A stretch of 11,961 bases of DNA from positions 1 to 11,961 of the forward strand of contig JAYWGJ010000427.1 of the NCBI GenBank assembly GCA_043778315.1, written 5' to 3'. The stretch is from JBEEMU01 sp043778315 (GTDB lineage Bacteria; Bacteroidota; Bacteroidia; Chitinophagales; Saprospiraceae). Below, one piece after another: positions 1-6,851 of the stretch. A program made the position numbers and the translations under genes. Numbering within the stretch: position 1 is the first letter of the stretch; every line of letters starts with the position of its first letter. The notes beneath the pieces are model-generated. The model made no database searches, was not told where the DNA came from, and worked only from the letters and a program-made list of their open reading frames with translations.

Positions 1-39
1 GCCGATAAACAGCATATTTTTTTATTTATAATATAAAAA

Positions 40-531
40 TTACATATCCGCCGTCGGACCATAAATACTCGGCAGCGCAACATCTAACAAGCGCAAATAC
101 ACTGTTAATTGTCCGCGATGATGGTACAAATGGTTTAAACACCAAGTTCTTACTATGTCACTTTTAGGCGCGGTATAATAAATTTGCTCACCGTTGCGCA
201 TCGTCCAAGGGTTCAAAAACTCGCTTTCAGGCGTTTCCAATAATATTTTTTCGGTAGCGGCTACGCCTTTGTCGTGTATAGCGAGCAGGTCGGCGGTACT
301 ATTACAGACCGTTGCGACGAAGCCTTCGCCCGAAAAATCCAGCTCGTGTTGCACCAAGCAAACGTCCCACCAATCAGCAATTTCGGCAACGTGCGTAGCG
401 AGTCGCCCGAGCGACATTGATTTTTCATGCGGTTTAAAATCCGATTTTTCGAAAGGTACGCGCTCCAATAAACGGCGTGTTGCGGCAGCTTCTGCCTTGA
501 TTTCGGCTAATAATCGTTGATTTAAAGACAT
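40..531 (-). CDS. DinB/YfiT-like putative metal-dependent protein
   Basis: The product is 163 residues, the usual size for the DinB/YfiT four-helix-bundle superfamily. These are small cytoplasmic proteins that bind a divalent metal through three histidines; some members act as thiol-dependent transferases, but most have no assigned reaction. Visible support is the first histidine in the LATHVAEI segment (His47), the pair in NHLYHHRGQL (His134 and His138), and the characteristic ending PSIYGPTAD. The start is the ATG at 529-531 (MSLNQ). A TTG further upstream (580-582) would add 17 Asn/Lys/Tyr-rich residues of low complexity and overlap the preceding gene's stop, so I reject it. It is the last gene of a probable hutI-atuA-dinB transcript, 40 bases after the previous stop. 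Family assignment is good; substrate is unknown. Confidence 0.85.
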   Translation of the reverse strand: MSLNQRLLAEIKAEAAATRRLLERVPFEKSDFKPHEKSMSLGRLATHVAEIADWWDVCLVQHELDFSGEGFVATVCNSTADLLAIHDKGVAATEKILLETPESEFLNPWTMRNGEQIYYTAPKSDIVRTWCLNHLYHHRGQLTVYLRLLDVALPSIYGPTADM

Positions 532-571
532 TTTTTTGTTTTTATAATAAAAATAATTTTTCTGATTTCTG

Positions 572-1984
572 TTAAATTTCAATTGTTATTAATACATCTG
601 TCACCCATTTTCGAGCTATTAACGTAGGAAATAAGGAGAGTTGCATACGTCCATCTTTGCCCCAACCCGGTTGCGTGCATATTCCAGGCGGACCGTTCAG
701 CCCTAAACAAATTATCGCTTGAAGTGCCATTTTTCCTGTGCGCTCGTCGGCGTGTTTGATAGATAAGCGCAAGCCGATTTCGGGTAATTGCTCAATGATT
801 TCGGGCGCGAGTTTTGGCGTAGCTGTATCGTGTATGCCATTGATACCCAAGTAATTAACTACTATTCTATCAATTTTCAGCATTGGTAAACTTACCCAAA
901 TTTTTTGCGCTTCCTCGGCAAATCGTTGCGCCTTAGCGTAAGCATACGGATAGGAAAAATAAAATATTTGGTCGGAGGTATAGCCTTCTATCTGTCCGAT
1001 ACAGAGTTTGAGTAATTCGGGTCGCGGTTTGCCTTTTACATTGCTGACGCGAACCTTGTTTTCACCGATTTCTTCGAGTTTTATTTGTGTCAAATCGACG
1101 GTTACGTCGGGCGTGATATAATGCCCAGGGTTGTGTATTTCATACACCAATTGTTCGCGAACGGTGTTATAGCTCACTTTTCCGCCCGAGCCGTCGAGCT
1201 TCGTGATGACCGCTGCGCCGTCTGCCGCGACGTGCGCAATCGGATAGCCCAAATTCCAGTAATCGTAGTCGGGCTGCCATTCGCTGTACGCATTACCGCC
1301 GCTCGCTTGTCCGCCACACTCCAAAATATGCCCGACGGTGATACCTGCGGCGAGGCGGTCGAGGTCGGTTTGCGTGAGTTCGCCATCGTCCAAATTCCAA
1401 CCAAACTCGTGTACCAATACGCCGAGTGTAAGGCACGGGTCGGCTACGCGCCCCGCCAAAATAATGTCCGCGCCCTGTGCGAGCGCGTCGGCAATCGTCC
1501 GCGCACCTGTATAAACGTTCGCGTGTGTACGCGGATAGGACATTTCGGCGATTGGTATTTTGGTATCTAAATGCTGCATTTGTTCGCCTGCCCCTTGCAT
1601 TTCATCGAGTTTATCCATCAAATTATCGCCCTCGATGGCAATGATTTTGATACCCGTAATACCTTGTTTTTGCAACAATGCAGCCAATTTTTTTGCTGCA
1701 CCCGACGGATTCATACCACCGCTATTCGTCACTATTTTCATTCCGTTGCGCAAAGCAATAGGAAAAAGAGTGAAGGCATTGAGTTCGATATCACGAGCGT
1801 AACCGAGCAAGGGGTCGCGGATTTTATCTTTTTGCAATATCGATAAAGTGAGTTCGGCGAGCGCGTCGAAGACCAAATAATCGGCTGCTTTCGCTTTCGC
1901 TATCGCTATTGCACCCGAAGGACTATCGCCATAAAAGCCTTGCGCGCCAGCAATACGGACTATTTTTGTTGTCAAATCGGACAT
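572..1984 (-). CDS. AtuA/DUF1446-family protein (acyclic terpene utilisation-like)
   Basis: This 470-residue protein matches the AtuA N-terminal family (DUF1446). The family is named after a gene in the citronellol/geraniol degradation cluster of Pseudomonas, and its biochemical activity is not established. Seen in the sequence: an N-terminal GAQGFYGDSP (13-22), a VTNSGGMNP segment (85-93), LAGRVADPCLTL (176-187), and the Gly-rich GHILECGGQASGGNA (218-232), plus a conserved-looking NGPPG near the C-terminus. There is no signal peptide or membrane segment, so it is probably cytoplasmic. It begins 24 bases after the hutI stop and precedes the DinB-like gene by 40 bases, which suggests co-transcription. 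The acyl-CoA carboxylase genes that accompany atuA in terpene clusters are not here, so a terpene role should not be assumed. A role in amino-acid or acyl-CoA catabolism is only inference from context. Confidence 0.85.
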   Translation of the reverse strand: MSDLTTKIVRIAGAQGFYGDSPSGAIAIAKAKAADYLVFDALAELTLSILQKDKIRDPLLGYARDIELNAFTLFPIALRNGMKIVTNSGGMNPSGAAKKLAALLQKQGITGIKIIAIEGDNLMDKLDEMQGAGEQMQHLDTKIPIAEMSYPRTHANVYTGARTIADALAQGADIILAGRVADPCLTLGVLVHEFGWNLDDGELTQTDLDRLAAGITVGHILECGGQASGGNAYSEWQPDYDYWNLGYPIAHVAADGAAVITKLDGSGGKVSYNTVREQLVYEIHNPGHYITPDVTVDLTQIKLEEIGENKVRVSNVKGKPRPELLKLCIGQIEGYTSDQIFYFSYPYAYAKAQRFAEEAQKIWVSLPMLKIDRIVVNYLGINGIHDTATPKLAPEIIEQLPEIGLRLSIKHADERTGKMALQAIICLGLNGPPGICTQPGWGKDGRMQLSLFPTLIARKWVTDVLITIEI

Positions 1985-2008
1985 TATACATTATTATAAA
2001 AAATATTA

Positions 2009-3244
2009 TTATACAACTTCTCCTTTTATAACTACCGTTTTAATCCAATCAGAACCATACGAATAAGGTAAAAAAGCGAGGGAACTTACTTTTTTTGTAA
2101 TTATAAAATTAGCGAATTTGCCAACTGCGAGCGAACCGTATTCCGCCGAAAGTTCCATCGCCGCCGCGCCGTTGAGCGTAAGTGCGTTAAGGGCTTCTTC
2201 GGGTGTGAGGCGCATTTGAATACAGCCGAGCGAAAAAACAAACGGCATTTTGCCCGACGGCGTACTGCCAGGATTGTAGTCGCTTGCCAAGCAAAGCGGC
2301 AAACCTGCGTCGATGATTTGTCGAGCAGGCGTATAAGGAATGCGTAAAAAAAATGAAGTGCCAGGCAGCGCGGTCGGCATCGTATTTGATTGCAATAAGC
2401 AGTCAATTTCGGTTTGCGTGATGCGCTCTAAATGGTCGACCGAGACCGCACTGTTCGCTACACCAACCTGCACGCCGCCGCTAACCTCGAGTTCGTTCGC
2501 GTGTATTTTTGGCTTTAAGCCAAATTGAGCGGCAGCTTTCAAAATTTTATCCGTTTCGGGAACGGTATAAAAACCTTTATCACAAAAAACATCTACATAA
2601 TCTGCCAAACCTTCGTCCGCTATTTGCGGTAGCATCTCGTTGATAATCAAGTTAATATACGCATTTCTATCGTTTTTATATATAGTAGGAACAGCGTGCG
2701 CACCCAAAAACGTAGCTTTTATGGTTTGGCGCGTCATGGTCTTGAGGCGTTGTATGACGCGGAGCATTTTCAGTTCGCTCACTACGCTCAATCCGTAGCC
2801 GCTTTTGATTTCGATGCAGCCCGTACCAAAACTTTGCACTTCCATGAGTCGCGCAAAAGCAGACTCGAGTAGTTCGTCTTCGGAGGCTTCGGCGAGGCGT
2901 TGCGCGGAGTTGAGTATGCCGCCGCCGCGCTCGGCTATTTGCTCGTAGGTCAGCCCGTTTATTCTATCCACAAACTCGGTTTCGCGGCTGCCCGCATATA
3001 CTATATGTGTATGCGAGTCGCACCATGCGGGCAAAACCAAGCCGTCTTGCGCGTCGATGATTTGGTCGGCGCGGTCGGGACAGTCTGTCATCGCGCCAAA
3101 ACGCGCAATGCGTTCCCCCTCTATCAGAAGGAACGCATTGGGAATATTGTATATATTTTGCATCTCGACACCACGCGCTACGAGGCGCAGTTGCGTGTCC
3201 GCTTGCAATAAATTTTTGATATTGGTAATTAATAAACTACGCAT
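2009..3244 (-). CDS. hutI: Imidazolonepropionase
   Basis: HutI hydrolyses 4-imidazolone-5-propanoate to N-formimidoyl-L-glutamate, the third step of histidine degradation, in the cytoplasm. At 411 residues it is of normal family length. It is an amidohydrolase-superfamily metalloenzyme: the metal-binding HxH lies in DSHTHIVYAGSRETEF (His78, His80). Further ligand or catalytic positions are GAHAVP (His183), KIHANELEVSGG (His248, Glu251) and LASDYNPGSTPS (Asp322). The GGGILNSAQ segment around 107-115 is also typical. The start is the ATG at 3242-3244. It is the first gene of a compact minus-strand run with the AtuA-like and DinB-like genes. hutH, hutU and the formimidoylglutamate-processing genes are not in the window, so the pathway must be completed elsewhere. 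Upstream lie a structured leader and a TAnnTTTG promoter match at 3391-3398. Confidence 0.96.
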   Translation of the reverse strand: MRSLLITNIKNLLQADTQLRLVARGVEMQNIYNIPNAFLLIEGERIARFGAMTDCPDRADQIIDAQDGLVLPAWCDSHTHIVYAGSRETEFVDRINGLTYEQIAERGGGILNSAQRLAEASEDELLESAFARLMEVQSFGTGCIEIKSGYGLSVVSELKMLRVIQRLKTMTRQTIKATFLGAHAVPTIYKNDRNAYINLIINEMLPQIADEGLADYVDVFCDKGFYTVPETDKILKAAAQFGLKPKIHANELEVSGGVQVGVANSAVSVDHLERITQTEIDCLLQSNTMPTALPGTSFFLRIPYTPARQIIDAGLPLCLASDYNPGSTPSGKMPFVFSLGCIQMRLTPEEALNALTLNGAAAMELSAEYGSLAVGKFANFIITKKVSSLAFLPYSYGSDWIKTVVIKGEVV

Positions 3245-3254
3245 AAAGTATGTT

Positions 3255-3360
3255 GTAATGTAAACGACATTATCGGGAACGATAAAAAATAGTTAAAACG
3301 TAGTGAAACGAAGGGTTAAGCTATTTTTTGAGTGCAGATAAAGAATGTCGTTTATATTAC
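3255..3360. repeat. Nested inverted repeat in the hutI leader
   Basis: Outer arms of 17 bases, 3255-3271 and 3344-3360, are complementary with one mismatch (3260 against 3355); the core is TAAACGACATT. A further 3 bp (3272-3274 with 3337-3339) can pair after a four-base bulge. Inside is a second hairpin: 3284-3292 (AAAAAATAG) pairs with 3321-3329, and TTAA (3293-3296) pairs with TTAA (3316-3319) after a one-base bulge. The apical loop of 19 bases contains CGTAGTGAAACGAAGGG. The whole folds as one long imperfect stem. It could be a MITE-like dispersed element, a folded 5' leader of the hut transcript, or a terminator or insulator between the upstream thioredoxin gene and hutI. No second copy is visible in this window, so the repeat class is unresolved. 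Confidence 0.7.
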
Positions 3361-3390
3361 TTCAGCTACATATTTGTTTTTTAGTTAGAA

Positions 3391-3398
3391 CAAAGGTA
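3391..3398 (-). promoter_or_regulatory. Candidate -7 element for the hutI operon
   Basis: Read on the minus strand this is TACCTTTG, an exact match to the Bacteroidota -7 consensus TAnnTTTG. It would put transcription start near 3384 and give a leader of about 140 bases that contains the nested inverted repeat at 3255-3360. I do not see a clean TTG/TTTG -33 partner at the expected distance, so this is a half-supported promoter. Confidence 0.45.
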
Positions 3399-3434
3399 GC
3401 GTAATTTTTATTTTTAACACCTATTTGAGGCTTT

Positions 3435-4466
3435 TTATTGTAATAAAGCTAAATTTTTAACCACGCCTGAAATGCCGCTCGCAGTCAATTTTTTGCGAAA
3501 AGCATCTGCTTGTGCATTAGTGGCAAACGACCCTAACATGACTTTGTACATCGGCTCAGGTTTACCTGCTAAGGGCTGTACATACACCAAAACCGTTTCG
3601 TCGGCGAAGGTATCTTGCAAGCGAGTTACTTCTTTTAACAAGAATGCAAATTGGTAAAAAACACCCGTTTGAACACTAAAACCCTTGTTTTCTTTCTTTT
3701 TAGCCGAAAATTCGTATAGTCCTTCTCCAAAATTAGTGGGTAATTTTTCAGCAGTAGGTACTGCTGGCTTCGGAGTGGTAATGCCTTGCGATGCAGGCGC
3801 GGGCGCAGTTTTTGGAGCTATTCTTGTTGGAGTAGAGGCTTTGGTAGCGGTTTGTGGCTTTGCGATTGTTGGACGCGGAGGCGTAGCAAGGTTGGCGCGC
3901 AGGGGCGGCTTAACCAGAGTAGGTGCTTTTTTTGTCGGGTCTGTCTTGGGCGAAGAAGCAGGCGGCGTAGTTGCTATTGGTTTAGGTTTAAGGTCGCCGC
4001 TATTGTTATTAACATTAGGAACTAACGCGCTTTTTTTGACTTTATTATTGGGCGTATCGTGTTTCTGCATTTCCCGCATAAAGCGGGTCGTTCCCATCGA
4101 TTCTTCGTAGCGCGCTACCATTTGTCCTTGCGAATTAAAAACCAAAAACGTAGGTAAAGTCTTGATGTTATACTGCTGTTTGAGCGAATATCCATCAAAT
4201 TCTTCTACATCGACCTTAAACGGTACATAGCTTTTTTCTAAGTAACGCGCCAACTGGTCGTCATTAAAAGTAGTCTCGTCCATTAAGGCGCAGGGCGCGC
4301 ACCAAGACGCATGAAAATCGATAAAATATAATTTACCTTCGTCGCGCGCTTTTTGCTTTACAGAAGTCAATGACCCCGAAAAAAAACGTACCTTTGTTTG
4401 TGCTTGTACAAAAGCAGATAAAGTACTGAAATAAATAATCAATAGAATGGATAAGGCTCTTTGCAT
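3435..4466 (-). CDS. Exported thioredoxin-fold protein with C-terminal SPOR domain
   Basis: This 343-residue protein has three parts. Residues 1-23 are a signal peptide (hydrophobic LSILLIIYFSTLSAF, likely cut near QAQ). Residues about 25-135 are a thioredoxin-like domain with active site WCAPC (Cys56, Cys59) and the cis-proline loop TLPTF (Pro105), of the periplasmic type that begins with KVRFFSGSL and KARDEGKLYFIDF. Residues about 140-260 form a disordered, basic linker rich in Pro, Thr, Ala and Lys. Residues about 262-340 form a SPOR domain (FSVQTGVF at the start, YKVMLGSFATNAQADAFRKKL toward the end). SPOR domains bind peptidoglycan stripped of stem peptides, often at the division site, so I infer a periplasmic thiol oxidoreductase tethered to cell-wall glycan. 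The start ATG is at 4464-4466. A broken paralogue lies 69 bases upstream in the same orientation. Redox partner unknown. Confidence 0.88.
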   Translation of the reverse strand: MQRALSILLIIYFSTLSAFVQAQTKVRFFSGSLTSVKQKARDEGKLYFIDFHASWCAPCALMDETTFNDDQLARYLEKSYVPFKVDVEEFDGYSLKQQYNIKTLPTFLVFNSQGQMVARYEESMGTTRFMREMQKHDTPNNKVKKSALVPNVNNNSGDLKPKPIATTPPASSPKTDPTKKAPTLVKPPLRANLATPPRPTIAKPQTATKASTPTRIAPKTAPAPASQGITTPKPAVPTAEKLPTNFGEGLYEFSAKKKENKGFSVQTGVFYQFAFLLKEVTRLQDTFADETVLVYVQPLAGKPEPMYKVMLGSFATNAQADAFRKKLTASGISGVVKNLALLQ

Positions 4467-4535
4467 GACTTAATTTTTTTGGGTGGGGATTGGAATTTTT
4501 GGATAAATGTACTTTTAATAATTTAGAGATTGGCT

Positions 4536-5047
4536 CTACTTTTCTAAATACTCGAGCGGCGTAACGGATAGCTCTTTTGACTTTATATTATTAAAGTCCT
4601 GCTTCAGTGTAACCGCTTTAAGTCTATTTTCAGGCGTGTCGAATTTTTGGGCTTTGCACAAAAAACGAGCAGCTCCCATCGCCTCTTCGTAGCGCGCTAC
4701 CATTTTTCCCTGCGAGTCAAAAATCAAAAAAGTAGGCAAGGTTTTGATATTGTACTGCTGCTTCAGCGAATATCCACAATCTTCCTCTATATCGACCTTA
4801 AATGGTACATAAGTTTTTTCTAAATAACGTGCCACTTGGTAATCATTGAAAGTCGTTTCGTCCATCAAGGCGCAATGCGCGCACCAGTCCGCCTTAAAAA
4901 CGAGCATATAAACTTACCTTCGTCGCTTGCCTTTTGCTTTGCGGCAGCTAATGACCCCGAAAAAAAACGTACTTTTGTTTGTGCTTGCACAAAATAAGTA
5001 AAAGTGCTAAAATAAGCAACTAATAGAATGAATAAGACTTTTTGCAT
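4536..5047 (-). pseudogene. Frameshifted, truncated thioredoxin-fold paralogue
   Basis: This is a second copy of the N-terminal half of the gene at 3435-4466. The first segment, from the ATG at 5045-5047, encodes a matching signal peptide (MQKVLFILLVAYFSTF) and runs through KVRFFSGSL to DEGK, then leaves frame and stops at 4865-4867. The second segment, open from about 4910 to 4536, continues as LVFKADWCAHC, the TLPTF loop and MVARYEEAMG. Aligning codon by codon with the intact copy shows one base missing in the codon after DEGK, at about 4910-4912. The CxxC pair is kept but is CAHC rather than CAPC. The copy ends after about 30 residues beyond the thioredoxin domain and has no linker or SPOR domain. 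An internal ATG (4905-4907) could start a leaderless fragment, but it would lack the first strand. The GCATGA-TTAATTTTTT stretch around the start codon is shared with the intact gene, so the duplication includes some upstream DNA. Confidence 0.82.
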
Positions 5048-5400
5048 GATTTAATTTTTTAATGTGGAGGTATGATTTTTTTTAAGTAAGCGTACTATCG
5101 AGCGTAAAGTGATGTCACAATAAATGTATTATTCTAAATATTTACACTCAAACTTAAAGACGTAGTTAGGATTAGAGCGGTTGCTTATATATTAGTACTA
5201 TTTTTTAATGTATATTAAATAAAACACTATAATAAAATAAATATTATTAATAATAAAACATTTTAAATAATGATAAACAATACTTAATGTATTTGAAATA
5301 ATTATATTTATTAGTAATATTGAAATAAAAAAGAAATGATTTTTGTAATAAAATTTTAAATAATTTTTCTAAAAATAAACTTTATAGTTGATAATAATAT
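5048..5400. other. AT-rich divergent spacer, no gene seen
   Basis: This 353-base spacer lies between the divergent thioredoxin pseudogene and kynU. It is very AT-rich, especially from about 5200 on, with many poly-A, poly-T and TAATA tracts and no coding frame of note. It should carry promoters for both directions. A minus-strand TAnnTTTG match is at 5149-5156. On the plus strand only a one-mismatch form (TATAGTTG, 5383-5390) sits near kynU, and it would leave almost no leader. A short symmetric GTGATGTCAC is at 5109-5118. No RNA gene is recognised. Confidence 0.6.
5149..5156 (-). promoter_or_regulatory. Candidate -7 element for the thioredoxin gene pair
   Basis: The minus strand reads TAAGTTTG, an exact TAnnTTTG match, placing a start near 5142 and a leader of about 95 bases before the pseudogene ATG at 5047. 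No -33 TTG element is evident upstream. In AT-rich DNA such an eight-base motif with two free positions can occur by chance. If real, it would also transcribe the intact SPOR-thioredoxin gene downstream. Confidence 0.3.
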
Positions 5401-6693
5401 ATGAAACTACCTGTCACAATAGACTTTGCAAAACTCTGCGATAAAAAAGACGAACTCCGTGCTTATCGCAAACGGTTTCACTTCCCAAAACACGAAGGTA
5501 AAGATGTACTTTATTTCTGTGGCAATTCGCTTGGCTTACAACCCAAAACAACGGCAAATTACCTCAAAAAAGAGCTAAAACAGTGGGCGGATTATGGCGT
5601 AGAAGGGCATTTTGAAGGCGAATTACCTTGGAAGTATTACCATCATTTTTTGTTAAAACAAAGTGCAGAATTAGTCGGCGCGACAAATACGAACGAAGTA
5701 ATAGTGATGAATACGCTCACTACAAATCTACATTTATTGTTAGTTTCGTTTTATCGCCCAACGGCGCAACGCTTCAAAATCATTATGGAAGCTGGCGCGT
5801 TTCCGTCCGACCAGTACGCAGTAGAATCGCAGGTGCGGCTACATGGCTACGACCCCGAAACTGCAATTATTGAGATTTCACCGCGCAAAAATGAATTTAA
5901 TCTGCGTACTAAAGATATTCAGCGCGTTATTGCGGAGCATGGTGATACGGCTGCTTTGGTGCTATTTGGCGGCGTAAATTACTATACTGGGCAGTTTTTT
6001 GATATAGAAGCCATAACTGCCGCCGCACATAAAGTAGGCGCGTATGCAGGCTTCGACCTCGCACACGCCGCAGGAAATGTGCCGTTGAGCCTGCACAATT
6101 GGGACGCGGATTTTGCGACTTGGTGTACCTACAAGTACCTTAACTCGGGTCCGGGCGGGACAAGCGGCGTATATATACACGAGCGACACGGCAACAATCC
6201 TGCGCTGCCGCGCATGGCGGGCTGGTGGGGACACGACGAAGCTACCCGATTTCAGATGCGCAAAGGATTCGTTCCGATGCAAGGCGCGGCGGGTTGGCAA
6301 CTTAGCAATGCGCCGATTTTTGCTATGGCGGCTCACCGCGCAAGTTTAGATATTTTTTCGGAAGTGGGCATGGCTGCTTTGCGCAAAAAAAGCGAAAAAC
6401 TAACAGGCTACCTCGAGTTTTTACTCGACGACCTCAACGCCGAATACGGCGCAGACCTTTTCACTATCATCACGCCGAGCAACCCCGAGGAACGCGGCTG
6501 TCAATTGTCGCTCGTTTTTCACCGCTTCGGCAAGCCGATTTTTGACGCGCTGACCGCAAAAGGTGTGATTAGCGACTGGCGCGAACCCGACGTTATTCGT
6601 TTTGCACCCGTTCCGTTGTACAATTCGTTTGAGGACGTTTGGCGCACCGTACAAATTATAACCGAGGTTGTAGCCGCAAAAACGAAAGTGTAA
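5401..6693 (+). CDS. kynU: Kynureninase
   Basis: KynU is a cytoplasmic PLP-dependent hydrolase that cleaves L-kynurenine to anthranilate and alanine, or 3-hydroxykynurenine to 3-hydroxyanthranilate on the route to quinolinate and NAD. At 430 residues it is full length. Visible family features are YFCGNSLGLQPK (38-49), WADYGVEGHF (62-71), the MNTLTTNLHLLL segment (103-114), FPSDQYA (134-140), FDLAHAAGN with Asp219 and His222 near the cofactor, the Schiff-base lysine Lys245 in CTYKYLNSGPGG, and RMAGWWGH (271-278). The ATG at 5401 is the only sensible start. It is transcribed alone, away from the thioredoxin pair and toward bamA, and ends before a strong terminator palindrome. Other kynurenine-pathway genes (tryptophan dioxygenase, kynurenine monooxygenase) are absent here, so catabolic and NAD-synthetic roles cannot be separated. 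Confidence 0.97.
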   Translation: MKLPVTIDFAKLCDKKDELRAYRKRFHFPKHEGKDVLYFCGNSLGLQPKTTANYLKKELKQWADYGVEGHFEGELPWKYYHHFLLKQSAELVGATNTNEVIVMNTLTTNLHLLLVSFYRPTAQRFKIIMEAGAFPSDQYAVESQVRLHGYDPETAIIEISPRKNEFNLRTKDIQRVIAEHGDTAALVLFGGVNYYTGQFFDIEAITAAAHKVGAYAGFDLAHAAGNVPLSLHNWDADFATWCTYKYLNSGPGGTSGVYIHERHGNNPALPRMAGWWGHDEATRFQMRKGFVPMQGAAGWQLSNAPIFAMAAHRASLDIFSEVGMAALRKKSEKLTGYLEFLLDDLNAEYGADLFTIITPSNPEERGCQLSLVFHRFGKPIFDALTAKGVISDWREPDVIRFAPVPLYNSFEDVWRTVQIITEVVAAKTKV

Positions 6694-6778
6694 ATAACGC
6701 AAAGTGAACTTTTTGACAACTAAAATGGTTTATAAATATAGAAGAGATACCAAAAACGAAACTTTTATCCATTATGAT

Positions 6779-6832
6779 ATAAAAAAAGTGGTAAAAATTG
6801 GTTTAAAAACCAATTTTTACCACTTTTTTTAT
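6779..6832. terminator. Bidirectional terminator between kynU and bamA
   Basis: Arms 6779-6804 and 6807-6832 are perfectly complementary over 26 bp around a two-base centre. The stem contains GTGGTAAAAATTGG and is bounded by A7 on the left and T7 on the right, so on either strand it gives a hairpin followed by a U-run. It lies 85 bases after the kynU stop and 19 bases after the bamA stop, as expected for a terminator shared by convergent genes. Confidence 0.9.
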
Positions 6833-6851
6833 TGCGCATTACTATCCTATT

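Noticed and set aside
532..582. N-terminal extension of the DinB-like gene from a TTG at 580-582
   Set aside because: It adds a low-complexity Asn/Lys/Tyr-rich stretch unlike the family, overlaps the previous gene's stop, and a good ATG with the conserved N-terminus lies at 529-531.
3685..4110. Plus-strand open frame opposite the SPOR-thioredoxin linker
   Set aside because: Its Gly/Val-rich product is the mirror of the Pro/Thr/Ala-rich linker codons and shows no motif of its own.
4895..4920. Programmed ribosomal frameshift joining the two halves of the thioredoxin paralogue
   Set aside because: No slippery heptamer or clear downstream structure is visible; a one-base deletion relative to the intact copy explains the break.
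5109..5118. GTGATGTCAC as a CRP/FNR-type operator
   Set aside because: The half-sites are only two bases apart rather than the usual six, and a ten-base palindrome alone is weak evidence.
5048..5400. Small RNA gene or replication origin in the AT-rich spacer
   Set aside because: High AT content alone is typical of Bacteroidota intergenic DNA; no iterons, DnaA-box cluster or stable fold was seen.
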